Below are positions 10,745 to 21,144 of a stretch of DNA of 52,038 nt, piece after piece. Source of the DNA: Zygnema cylindricum (taxonomy: Eukaryota; Streptophyta; Zygnematophyceae; Zygnematales; Zygnemataceae); the NCBI GenBank assembly GCA_037447655.1, contig JBBHKE010001713.1:125085-177122 (forward strand). Direction: 5' to 3'. The notes under the pieces are model-generated. The model was not told where the DNA came from and did not search any database. It was given only the letters and a program-made list of their open reading frames with translations. The translations under genes and the position numbers were made by a program. Position 1 is the first letter of the stretch; every line of letters begins with the position of its first letter.

Positions 10745-11702
10745 TTGGGTTTGGTACAAAGTTATATTTTAACACAATCCGTGGCGACTCATTTTATTCT
10801 CGGGCGTCTTACTCAAGCAGTGGCTACGCCTCATCTTCATGTGGACAGGGCTGACGAGTTGTGGGAGGCTCTTGTCAACATTTGCAAGAGTGGTACGATT
10901 CAGCAGCAGAAGCTGACAGATCAAAAGGTACAGGCATATGTGTACAAAGAGGGAAAGATGTTATATTTTAGTAATGACTTGGCCGGGTTATTTATGGAGT
11001 TGGAGAGTGCAAGGAAAAGGGAGACTGAGATAGAGAAGGTGAATACTTTGTTGATGAAACTCCCTGATGAGTATAAAAACATTGTTAAAAAGGTTCAGGG
11101 CTTGCCAGATCATCGATGGATATGGAACTCCGTTGTGGGAATGATTTTGGTTCGGGAAAGCATAACTGAGATTCGGAGAGGAGGAAAAAGTGTTTAGGCA
11201 TAACATTGTTAACAAGGTTCAGGACTTGCCAGATCATCGATGGATCTGGAACTCAGTTGTGGGAATGATTTTGGTTCGGGAAAGCACAATTGAGATTCGG
11301 AGAGGAGGAAAGAGTGTTTAGGCATTGGCTGCTGGGACTAATTGGGGGGATAAGGATTCCAAGAAACCTTATGGAAACTTTGGTGGAGGTGGGAGAGGAA
11401 ATCAATTGGATGGATCTGGATCGAGGCCTCAGAAGGGGCTTTGTCACTTTTGTAAGAAGCCGAGACATTACATGGCGGAGTGCACTAAACTGACAGAGTT
11501 GAGATTAAAGGAGGAACAAGTCGGAAAACCAGCCGCAATGAAAAAGAAGGCATTTGTGGTAACACAAGTCATCGGAGAGGATTCCGATAAGGACGATGGA
11601 GAACTTCTCCTCAACGAGGAGCTGGAGTTGAAAGGTGAGCCGGAGATTCCAAGGAGGCAAAATTGTGCTTTCGGTGGAGTAGGAGAAGCTCTTGAAGAAT
11701 GA
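10745..11702 (+). pseudogene. E0 gag (copia capsid/nucleocapsid), broken
   Basis: The conserved gag core begins at about 10781 (ATHFILGRLTQA) and runs through LMKLPDEY and WNSVVGMILV. The N-terminal part, from the start to the FNGT.F.YW motif, is absent. The frame breaks at a TAG at 11195-11197 (from a Gln codon in GKSVQAL), followed by a 124 bp tandem duplication, and resumes at 11325. There a CCHC knuckle, CHFCKKPRHYMAEC, keeps all four ligands although the usual Gly before His is Arg. It ends at a TGA at 11700. In an intact element this would package RNA in virus-like particles. Confidence 0.8.
11078..11325 (+). repeat. 124 bp tandem duplication inside E0 gag
   Basis: The segment encoding the LPDHRWIWNSVVG stretch occurs twice in tandem with a 124 bp period. 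Because 124 is not a multiple of three it shifts the frame. Both copies carry the same TAG in place of a Gln codon, so the nonsense mutation is older than the duplication. Confidence 0.85.
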
Positions 11703-12130
11703 TGGATTATTGATTCGTAAGCCTCTATGCATACGTGTAGAGAAAAAGTATTGTTTACCAAGATAAGAAAGATCCCAACAGTAGAGATAGAGTATGGGGA
11801 TGGAGCACTAATTCAGTGGGATCAGTGGATATGAGAGTCTTAGTTGATGGAAAGACATCTATAGTCACTTTCTCCGATGTTCTTTTTATTCCTGAGTTGA
11901 ACAAGAATCTTATCTCTACGTCGGTCTTAGATGATAAGGGTTTTGAGAGTGTTACTAAGAAAGGAGTCTTTGTTGCTAGCTATGAGAATGAAGTGTACCT
12001 CACAGCTAAAAAAGGTAGCCAAGGAATGTTTAGGCTGAATTTAAGTTATGGCAAGACGGGAGTTTACTATGCTGGTGTAAATCATTTGATGATGTGGCAT
12101 AAAAGATAGGGACATGTACATCTAGATAGA
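11700..12130 (+). pseudogene. E0 protease and pre-integrase region, broken
   Basis: Aspartic protease start WIIDS is followed by TAA where DSGAS should continue, so the active-site loop is interrupted; a small frameshift follows near 11800. From 11816 the frame covers the end of the protease (VLFIPELNKNLIS) and the gag-pre-integrase segment up to MMWHKR, then a TAG before the GHV that supplies the second zinc-binding His. Order and spacing match the other copia copies here. Not functional. Confidence 0.75.
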
Positions 12131-12936
12131 TTGAAGAAAATGAAGAAAAAGGGTGTAGTTGAGGGAATACATTTTGGAGATAATGAGACTTTGGATGATT
12201 GTAGTGAGTGTGCTGAAGGAAAAGCCCACAGATTGCCTTTTCCAGAAGCCACAACATATAAGGGTGAAAAGGTTTTAGACTTGGTTCATACTGACATATG
12301 GGGACCGGCCAAAGTGCCATCGGTTGGAGGAAAAAGATTTATATTTACTATCACTAATGATTGGTCTAGATGCTCTAGAGTATATTTCTTGATAAACAAA
12401 TATGAGGCTTCGGTTTATTTTAATGAGTATAAAGCATGGAGTGAAAAGCTACATGAGACACCTATAAAAAGAGTGAGGAGTGATATTGGGGGGGAATTCA
12501 CTTCTAATGAGTTTGAGGATTACTTGAATAAGAAAGGGGTTCAACACCAAAAGACTGTCCCAAAGAACCAAGAACAAAACGGTCTTGCCGAGAGACTGAA
12601 TCAGACATTAAGTGATAGTGCCCGTAGTATGTTGACAGATAAAAAGATAATAAAAAGTTTTTGGGTAGAAGCTATGAATTGTGCTAACTATCTCAAAAAT
12701 ATAGTCTTTACCTCGGCGGTAAAAAGACAAACACCTTATGAAAGATGGACCGGGAGAAAACCTAATATTTCACACTTAGGGGATTTGGAAGTCAAGTATT
12801 TAGTCTAAACACAAAAAAATTTGATTGGAAGTTAGATGCAAGAGGAAAGTCAGGATACTTACTTGGGTATGATGAAAATGTAAAGGGGTATAGAGTTTAT
12901 GATCTTGGAAGAGAAGACATAATTATAGTAAAACAC
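12131..12936 (+). pseudogene. E0 integrase, broken near C-terminus
   Basis: Retroviral-type integrase (rve) core of a copia element. Visible: the CSECAEGK zinc-binding cysteines, first catalytic Asp in HTDIWGP, second Asp in RSDIGGEF and the Glu in NGLAERLNQTL. The long frame runs to 12808, where a frameshift follows PNISHLG; homology continues in another frame through the KGYRVYDL segment to about 12936. In life it would insert cDNA with a 5 bp staggered cut. Confidence 0.8.
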
Positions 12937-13783
12937 TTGGTAGTTATGGATGAAGGAAAGTCCATAGATCCCTTTAAGTACACTAAACCGATCAGAATTA
13001 GAATTGAATCCGAAAATGAGTTAGATTCAGATTCTTCTAACCGGGCTTCGATTCAGCCTGACCTTGCAGAAGAAGAGGAAAAACTGACCGAGAGTGACCC
13101 TCTCTTGGAGTCAAAACTTCCGGTTCAAACCGAGGAAGAAAACGAGGAAAGACCGGAAATGGACGATAAAGGCCCGAAGATGGACTCCACGGATAAGGGA
13201 GAAGGTGAAGTTGTTCAGAGAAACCCGAGATTACCCTCCTTCCCAACGTCAGAGTTTGAAGGAGGGAGGAGAAGCAGCAAGAGACTTCAAGAGAGATAAG
13301 TGAACAACAAGGTAACTAAGCTGTCACATTTGAGCGAACCCCAAACTTACTCGGAAGCAGTTAATAGTGCGGAACGTAGTAAATGGGTGACAGCTATTAA
13401 TGATGAGATGGCTTCTATTATGGAAGCAAACACATGGGAATTGGTGGATTGTCCTCCAGATATAAAGCCAAAAGGATGCAAGTGGGTATTTAAGTTGAAA
13501 CTCAATCTGGATAATACTATTGAGCGATACAAGGCCAGATTGGTGACGAAGGGGTTTACACAAAAGGAGGGAATTGATTATGAGGAGACCTTCGCTCCGG
13601 TTGTTAGATTTCACTCCGTCCGGATTCTACTTAGTGTAGCGGCAGCGGAAGACATGGAAGTGCACCAGATAGACATAAAAACCGCTTTCTTACACAGAAA
13701 ATTGGAAGAAGAGATCTCCATGCGACAACTGGAACGATTTGTGGAAACAAGAGAAGAAACTAAGGTGTGCAGATTGATATAGG
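12937..13783 (+). pseudogene. E0 reverse transcriptase, N-terminal half
   Basis: 12937-13299 encodes the acidic, low-complexity linker after integrase, ending in the SKRLQE motif and a TAA. From 13300 the reverse transcriptase (RVT_2) begins: [34 protein letters not shown]. The frame ends at KVCRLI (13782), where minus-strand element E1 interrupts it. The other half resumes at 20243 with LYGLKQAPRQW. About six target bases at the split are not recovered. Confidence 0.8.
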
Positions 13784-13791
13784 CCATAACC

Positions 13792-14847
13792 TGAAACTTT
13801 GAGACCTCCATAAGTCCTCAGAGTAGACAGCTTCCAAAAATCCTCTAGGATAACCGTGACCCCTTTGTGTTTAAGCAAAAATAACTGCCACCCTGGCAGA
13901 CAAAAACTCTGACCAACTTCACCCCTGTGAAGACAAGACTCCCCTGAGTCGATAGCAAAAAGAATCTCTGAATTTGCTCCCCTGAGCAGTAAGTTATGGA
14001 GGGTCAAAGTTGACCTTTTGTACAGAAGCTCTCTTGGAGAGAGGGTCCAATCTCCTAATTTTTCTAAGTCCTATCTCTCTCACAGACTCTATCTACTGAT
14101 GTACGGAGCCAATCAGAATGCAGCTCCGTACACAAAAGTACAGCTGCCGGTGTACTTTCTGTACGAACATCGTACGACATGGCCTAAATGTCGACACGTG
14201 GTATGTCCGGATTTGTTCCCGTAATCCTTGGAGATGCCGCGATCCAATGTTATTCCGCCACGTGTCATCCGATGTGGCGATGTCCATAAACCGCCGAAAT
14301 CCTCTTCCGCGATCTCGGCGTTTATTCCGGCCGTCCGATTAAATTTATATTTTATCGTAGCCGTAATAAATACATGTGCGATATTCTTTTTTATAAAGAA
14401 ACAAATGCGCGGTATTGGTTTGTTATCCGTACCGCTATCCGAACTTTTAAAATTAACGATCTATGTCTCCCGTAATCAGTTATAGTTAAATGAATTTTCC
14501 TACTTAATAACATTTAAATAAATATCATACCCTATATTACGTAGCGTTTGATGAAGACTTAACGGCTAAGGCTACCGTCTACCGGCTGCCTGCCGGCCGG
14601 TAGGTACAAGGATCAAAATTTGTAGCCGGCACCATATCTTTTTAGAAATAAAACCCCTAACTAATATATAATCCCGTAAACTTCTGGTTAGCCTAGGTAG
14701 CCATGGCTCTAGCTCCCTCTCCAATTTCTCAGTGACTGCGACAAGTTTGAGAGTTGGAGAGAGAAGTTAGAGGTAGACTGCCTCGGTTTCTTTCTATATT
14801 TCTATTTAGACCTAGAAAATACTTTAAATGGATCATTAATTTCTACA
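13792..14847 (-). repeat. E1 3' LTR
   Basis: TG..CA ended, 1,056 bp; in element sense it begins TGTAGAAATT and ends GTTTCA. It carries two G-boxes (CACGTG at 14195-14200 and 14259-14264) and an antisense tRNA-like hairpin with a T-run (14556-14643). The copy of the gag start codon lies 20 nt inside the end. To its left, ATAGGCCATAACC separates it from E0 coding sequence. Confidence 0.9.
14556..14643 (+). promoter_or_regulatory. tRNA-like hairpin with T5 run in E1 3' LTR (antisense)
   Basis: Outer stem TGCCGGC (14591-14597) pairs with GCCGGCA (14625-14631) around a decayed T-arm (B box reads GGATCAAAATT). T5 follows at 14639-14643. The copy in the other LTR (19951-20038) keeps the better B box GGATCAAATCC. 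Polarity is opposite to element transcription. Confidence 0.55.
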
Positions 14848-14862
14848 CTCCCCTTATTTTCT
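14848..14862 (-). promoter_or_regulatory. E1 polypurine tract
   Basis: In element sense AAATAAGGGGAG directly precedes the 3' LTR. It is the expected plus-strand primer for cDNA synthesis. The same CTCCCCTTATTTT (plus strand) flanks the 3' LTRs of E3 and E8, and E2 has a close variant. Confidence 0.8.
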
Positions 14863-16753
14863 AGTCAATCTTTAATTTCAGACCACACTTCTCCCTGCAG
14901 AAAATTATCTTAGGGGAAGGCACAGGTTTGGTCATCATATCTGCTACCATCTCACTATCTGGTCGGTACTCTAAACTGATTATTTTGTTTTCTACTTTCT
15001 CTCTAACAAAGCTGAGTCTGATGTCCATGTGTTTGGCTTTAAAATGATGTTTAGGATTGGCAGAAATAGCGATTGCTGCCTGATTATCACAAAATATTTT
15101 CTGCACACCACTCTTAAGGTGACTAAGCTCACCTAGCAAAGACTTGACCCACATCAATTCTTTTACAGCAGAGCAAGAGGCCATATACTTAGCCTCCATG
15201 GTGGACTGAGCAATAACTTTTTGCTTTTTGCTACTCTAACAGCAAGCCCCATCACCCACATATAATACACATCCAGAAGTGCATCTCCTCATCGGAGCAT
15301 CACCATAACTGGCATCACTCCAAGTAGTGATATCAGTATTCTCCCCAACCAAATGCAACCATAGATCCCTAGTCCCTATCAAATATCTGAGGACTCTCTT
15401 AGCTGCCTCCCAATCTCCTTAGTGGGAGCATTTAGACTTCTACTCAGCACTCCTACAGCTGCAGCTAAATCCGGCCGGCTACAATTCATAAAATAGATTA
15501 GACTTCCCACTACTTGCCTGTAAGGAATAGTCTGCATGAACTTCTGTTCTTCAGAAGATAATTCCTCGTCTAAGACTATGACTCCATCTTCCTCACTCCC
15601 TTACTTCCCTTCTTCAACTCCATTGGAGTTGTACAACTATTAGCTTTATCCATTTGAAATTTTTCAAGCATGTTCCCTATTGCTTCCTTTTGAGTCAATC
15701 TTATAATTTTTCTTTTTCGGTCTCTCTCTACTTGAATTCCCAAAATATATTTTGCTTCCCCCATATCCTTCATTTCAAATCTCCCCTTAAGATCGGTTTT
15801 CAGTTTATTAATTTTTTCCATTGATTTACTTAAGACAAGCAAATCATCAACATAAATTGCAATAAATATAAAACCTTCCTCATCTTTGAAAACATAGATT
15901 GAGTGATCTGAGCTGATCCGGATATATCCCAGACCGGTAAGAAACTCATCAAGCTTCTTATTCCACTGTCGAGGCGCCTGTTTCAAACCATAAAGAGATT
16001 TAATCAGCCGGCATACCTTACTCTCCTCTCCTTCCTCCACAAACCCTTCGGGTTGTCGCATGAAGATCTCCTCTTCCAATTCTCCATGCAAAAAGGCTGT
16101 CTTGATGTCCATCTGGTGCACTTCCATGTCTTCCGCTGCTGCTAAGCTGAGAAGTATGCGGACGGAGGGAAATCTGACCACCGGGCAAAGGTTTCCTCGT
16201 AGTCAATTCCCTCTTTTTGTGTAAATCCCTTTGCCACTAATCGGGCTCGATTGTGTTATCTGGGTTCAGTTTTAATTTGAAAGCCCACTTACAACCGATT
16301 GGTTTTCGGTTAGGTGGACAATCCACCAGCTCCCAAGTATCGGCTGCCATAATTGAGGCCATCTCCTCATTGATGGCAAGCTTCCACCGATTTCTTTCTG
16401 GACAAGTCATCGCCTCTCCATAAGTTTGAGGTTTATCTTGATGAGATAGTTTAGTTACCTTGTTATTAACCTGTTTTTCTTGTAGTCTTTTGCTACTTCT
16501 CCTTCCCCCCTCAAAATCTGAGGCCGGAATAGATGGTTCTCGTGGATTCTTTCGAACAAACTCGGCTTCTCCCCTATCCCTTGATTCCGAATCAATTTCC
16601 ACCACGTCTTCCGCTTCGGGTAGAGTTTCACTAGAGTTTCCACAGCCGAGTCCTTTTCGGTCTGATTTGTATCTGCAAGAATGTCATCTTCTCTAAAACC
16701 CGGATAGTTAGGGAGCTCAAAGTCATCGGAATTTTCTGACTCAAATCTGATTT
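14861..16753 (-). pseudogene. E1 reverse transcriptase and RNase H, disrupted
   Basis: Reading leftwards: linker with SKRLQEKQ, then RVT_2 reverse transcriptase with DIKTAFLHGELEEEIFM, SLYGLKQAPRQW and the catalytic YVDDLLVLSK (frame 15576-16181). RNase H follows, with TMEAKYMASCSAVKEL and the C-terminal DIRLSFVREK (frame 14861-15199), ending next to the polypurine tract. Breaks: frameshifts near 16200 and 15590-15420, and a TAG replacing Trp shortly before the KQ.KV motif. Domain order is complete; no single frame spans it. Confidence 0.85.
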
Positions 16754-18460
16754 TTACTGGTTTGTATATTTGAAAGGATCCACAGACTTTCCTTCATCCA
16801 TAACTACTAGATGCTTTACTAAGATTATATCTTCTCTTTTTAGATCATAAACTCTATATCCTTTAACATCCTCATCATATCCTAATAAGTATCCCGGTTT
16901 TCCTTTAGGATCTAGCTTCCAATTAGACCGATCTGTATCTAGACTGAATACTTGACTGCCGAAAACTTTTAAGTGAGATAAGTCTGGTTTCCGGCCTGTC
17001 CATCTCTCATAAGGTGTTTGATCTTTTATAGCTGAAGTAAGAACTCTATTTTTGAGGTAATTAGCACAGTTCATTGCTTCTGCCCAAAACCTTTTTCCTA
17101 TCTTCTTATCTGACAACATACTTCTAGCACTATCACTTAGTGTTCTATTTAACCTTTCAGCTACCCCATTCTGTTCCGGGTTTTCTGGAACTGTCTTTTA
17201 GTGTTGGACCCCATCTTCCCTCAAAAAATCCTCAAACTGGTTAGAAGTATACTCTCCACCATTGTCACTCCTTATTCTCTTGATTGGAGTTTCATGAAGT
17301 TTTTCGCTCCATGCTTTATATTGTCTAAAAAAATCCTGAGCTTCGGACTTGTTTTTCAAAAAATATACTCGGGAATACCGAGACCAATCATCAGTGATAG
17401 TCATCATAAATCTCTTCCCCCCCGGTGAGGGCACTTTAGCTGGTCCCCAAATATCTGTGTGTACTAGATCTAGAATTTTTTCTCCCTTATAGGTGGCAGT
17501 TTTATGAAAGGGTAATCTGTGTGTTTTACCTTGAGCACATCCACTACAATCACTTATATTATCACTCTCACTGAACTGAATCCCTTCCACCACTCCCATC
17601 TTTTTCATCTCTCTTAACTTATCTAGATTCACATGCCCAAGCCTCTTATGCCACATCATAATATCATGAACACCAGCATAATAAAGTTTCTTCGTTTCAT
17701 TACTTAAGATCAGCCTAAACATCCCATGGCTACCTTTCTCAGCAATGAAATAGACATCCTCCTCAAAACTAGCAGTAAAGACTCCTTCCCTAGTGCTAGT
17801 AAAAAAACCCTTATCATCTAATACAGATGTAGAGATAAGGTTTTTGTTCAGCTCCGGAATAAACAATACATCGGAGAATGTTAATATGGATGTCTTTCCT
17901 TCTACTAACACTTTCAGATCTACCGATCCTACAAGAGTAGTGGTGATTATCCTCCCATCCCCGTACTCTATCTCTACGGTGGGAATCTTTCTTATCTTAG
18001 TGAACAAGTGCCTATCCTTACACATGTGCATTGAGGCACCTGAATCTATAATCCAGCCTGCTTCACCTTTCAATCCACCGTAAGCACATTTCTGCCTTCG
18101 TGGAATTTCAACCTCAGTTTTCGCCTCCAACTCCTCATCCAAAAGGAGCTCATCGTCCTCGTCCTCGGATTCCGCCTCAAGTACCTGTGTGACAAGGGCC
18201 TTTTTCTTTCCTCTCGGGGTACCACCGGTCTGCCCCTCCTTTAACCGAAGCTCGGTTAGCTTAGTGCACTCTGCCATATAGTGCCCCGGTTTCTTACAAA
18301 AATGACATAAACCTTTGGGAGCCCTTGGTTCGAACTCGTCAACCTGTTTTTTTCTGCTCCCTACCCCCATAGTTTCTGACTGGTTTTCGGGAATCCTTGT
18401 TCCTCCAATCAGTCGCTGTTGCCAAGGCTTGGCCACTCTTTCCTCCTCTTCCGATCTCAA
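16754..18460 (-). pseudogene. E1 nucleocapsid end, protease and integrase; one internal stop
   Basis: A 420-codon frame (17198-18460) holds, in order, the CCHC knuckle CHFCKKPGHYMAEC, an intact protease site WIIDSGASMHMC, the pre-integrase H..H (MMWHKRLGHV) and C..C (CSGCAQGK), integrase Asp in HTDIWGP and Asp in RSDNGGEYTS. A TAA at 17198-17200 replaces the Gln of QHQKTV. The same frame continues to 16754 with ERLNRTL carrying the catalytic Glu, SLDTDRSNWK and DEGKSVDPFKY, then shifts. One nonsense codon thus separates it from a complete integrase. Confidence 0.88.
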
Positions 18461-19205
18461 TCGTATTCTCCCGAACGAGAATCATCCCTACCACTGAGTT
18501 CCATATCCACCTTGAGTCCGGCAAGTCCTGCACACGGTTGACTACGTTCTCGAACTCATCAGGTAACTTCATCAGTAAACAGTTAACCTTTTCTTTTTCA
18601 CTAAAATCTTTTCCCGCACTCTCTAGCTCCATGAAGAGTGTAGCAAGCTCATTGCAAAAATCCAACATCTTCCCCCCTTTGTATACATACTCCTTAACTT
18701 TCTGATCAGCCAACTGTTGTTGCTGAATCGTACCACTTCGGTACATCTCTATGAGAGCCATCCAAAGATCGGATGCCCTTTCTACGTGCAAATGAGGACA
18801 TGCAAGTCCTTGAGTGAGATGGCGTAGGATGAAGTGCTTTGTTGTCATATTGTTGAAGTCCTAGGTTTTTGTATCATTCTCCTCGTTCCTCGGAATAGGT
18901 GACATGAATGCCGAACTAGTTGTTATTGGTGTGGTCGCCTCCTTCTCCTTTCCTTTGTCCACCACCTCTCCTGTTTTTGTTTCCTCTGTTGAAGGTGGAT
19001 CCTCTTTTCTGGTGAATCTGCTTCCTCGAAACCCTGGAGGAATTCCAAGACTTGATGGACGCCTCAACCGTCCACTCACTATCCCCCAAAACCTTTTTTC
19101 GCATAGAGCTCCTATCATCATACTTTCCCAGTATATGAAGCAAGTTCCATTAAAGATTGGTACCTTAAAGGGTGGGCCCATAACCTGAAACTTTGAGACC
19201 TCCAG
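18339..19205 (-). pseudogene. E1 gag, one stop and one frameshift
   Basis: The ATG at 19203-19205 lies inside the 5' LTR; codons 1-7 (MEVSKFQ) span the LTR end and the primer site. The capsid-like domain follows: PIFNGTCFIYWESMM, ALCEKRFWGIV, then a TAG at 18861 in the same frame, THFILRHLTQ-like TKHFILRHLTQ, LMKLPDEFENVV and WNSVVGMILV. A frameshift around 18400 moves into the frame carrying the CCHC knuckle. An intact gag would build the particle and bind RNA. Confidence 0.85.
19171..19185 (-). promoter_or_regulatory. E1 primer binding site (initiator tRNA-Met anticodon-arm type)
   Basis: In element sense GGTTATGGGCCCACC follows the LTR end GTTTCA with no spacer. GGTTATGGGCCC is complementary to GGGCCCAUAACC in the anticodon arm of eukaryotic initiator tRNA-Met, the half-tRNA priming mode known for Drosophila copia. 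The same bases are gag codons (V-M-G-P-P), so the site is also coding. Confidence 0.8.
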
Positions 19206-20242
19206 AAGTCCTCAGAGTAGACAGCTTCCAAAAAGCCTCTACGATAACCGTGACCCCTTAGTGTTTCAGCAAAAATAACTGCCACCCTGGCAGACAAAAA
19301 CTCTGACCAACTTCACCCTTGTGAAGACAAGACTCCCCTGAGTCGATAGCAAAAAGAATCTCTGAATTTGCTCCCCTGAGCTGTAAGTTATGGAGGGTCA
19401 AAGTTGACCTTTTGTACAGAAGCTCTCTAGGAGAGAGGGTCCAATCTCCTAATTTTTCTAAGTCCTATCACTCTCACAGACTCTATCTAATGATGTCCGG
19501 AGCCAATCAAAAATGCAGCTCCGTACACAAAAGTATAGCTGCCGATGTACTTTCTGTACGAACATCATACGACATGGCCTAAATGTCGACACGTGGTATG
19601 TCCGGATTTGTTCCCGTAATCCTCGGAGATGCCGCGATCCAATGTTATTCCGCCACGTGTCATCCGATGTGGCGATGTCCATAAACCGCCGAAATCCTCT
19701 GCCGCGATCTCGGCGTTAATTCCGGCCGTCCGATTAAATTCATATTTAATCGTAGCCGTAATAAATACATGTGCGATATTTATTTCTATAAAGAAACAAA
19801 TGCGCGGTATTGGTTTCTTATCCGTACCGCTATCCGAACTTTTAAAATTAACGATCTATGTCTCCCGTAATCAGTTATAGTTAAATGAATTTTCCTACTT
19901 AATAACATTTAAATAAATATCATACCCTATATTACGTAGCGTTTGATGAAGACTTAACGGCTAAGGCTACCGTCTACCGGCTGCCTGCTGGCCGGTAGGT
20001 ACAAGGATCAAATCCTGTAGCCGGCACCATATCTTTTTAGAAATAAAACCCCTAACTTATATATAATCCCGTAAACTTCTGGTTAGCCTAGGTAGCCATG
20101 GCTCTAGCTCCCTCTCCAATTTCTCAGTGACTGCGACAAGTTTGAGAGTTGGAGAGAGAAGTTAAAGGTAGACTGCCTCAGCTTCTTTCTATATTTCTAT
20201 TTAGACCTAGAAAATACTTTAAATGGATCATTAATTTCTACA
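19186..20242 (-). repeat. E1 5' LTR
   Basis: 1,057 bp, about 97% identical by eye to 13792-14847. It includes the G-box pair, the antisense tRNA-like hairpin with B box GGATCAAATCC and T5 (about 19951-20038), and the gag ATG 20 nt from the end. Its outer end joins E0 coding sequence at CTTTATGGACTAAAG. Confidence 0.9.
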
Positions 20243-21144
20243 CCTTTATGGACTAAAGCAAGCTCCACGCCAATGGAACAAAAAGCTAGACGAGTTTTTA
20301 ATGAGTTTGGGATATATCCGAATTAGTTTAGATCATTCCATCTACTTATTTGAGGATGAGGAAAAAATAATTTTCATTGCCATCTATGTTGATGATTTGT
20401 TTGTTTTGAGTAAATCAATGGAGAAAATTAATAGATTGAAAAAGGATCTTAAAAGTAGATTTGAAATGAAAGATTTGGGGGAGGCAAAGTATATTTTGGG
20501 ATTTCAGATGGAGAAGGATAGAGAAAAGAAAATAATTAGACTAACTCAAAAGGAAGCAATTGGGAATATGCTGGAAAAAATTCAAATGGATAAAACAAAT
20601 AGGTTTACGACTCCAATGGACTTAAAAAAGGGAAATGAGGGGAGCTCAGAAGAGGGAATCTTGATATTGGATAATGAGTTAGGACCTGAGGAAAATAAGT
20701 TCATGCAAACTATTCCGTACAAACAAGTTGTTGGTAGTTTGATCTATTTTATGAACTGTACTCGTCTTGATATAGCAACAGCTGTGGGAGTATTAAGTAA
20801 GAGTATGAATGATCCTAGGAAGAAAGATTGGGAAGCGGCCAAAAAGGTCATGCGGTACTTGATAGGAACAAGAGATCTATGGTTGCATTTGGGAGGGGAT
20901 AATACTGACATCACTACCTGGAGTGATGCCAGTTATAGGGATGCTCCGATGAGGAGGTGTACTTCTTGGTATGTGTTATATGTTGGGAATGGAGCTTGCT
21001 GTTGCAGAAGCAAGCAACAAAAGGTGATTGCTCAGTTTACCATGGAGGATGAGTATATGGCCTTTTGTTCGGCTGTGAAAGAATTAATGTGGTTGAAATC
21101 TTTGCTTCAAGAATAAGGATATACAAGAATGGATTGCAAAAGAT
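20243..21144 (+). pseudogene. E0 reverse transcriptase C-terminal half and RNase H, truncated
   Basis: This continues the frame broken at 13783. It opens with LYGLKQAPRQWNKKLDEFL, then YVDDLFVLSKSMEK with the catalytic Asp pair, KYILGFQMEKD, the PYKQVVGSLIYFMN segment and RNase H (TTWSDASY, VIAQFTMEDEYMA). The long frame stops at 21116, with readable homology in the next frame to about 21140. About 230 bases of the RNase H end and the polypurine tract are missing before the LTR, so the element has a 3' internal deletion. Confidence 0.85.

Larger units (their letters stand above)
13792..20242 (-). mobile_element. Copia retrotransposon E1 (nearly complete, 6.45 kb)
   Basis: The best-preserved copia in the window, read right to left: 5' LTR 19186-20242, primer site, gag, protease, integrase, reverse transcriptase, RNase H, polypurine tract, 3' LTR 13792-14847. 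The two LTRs (1,057 and 1,056 bp) differ at roughly 33 positions by eye, about 3%. The coding region has only a few stops and frameshifts. It sits inside the E0 reverse transcriptase, but no 5 bp target duplication is visible, and the 3' LTR end is followed by ten bases resembling the primer site. Confidence 0.9.
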
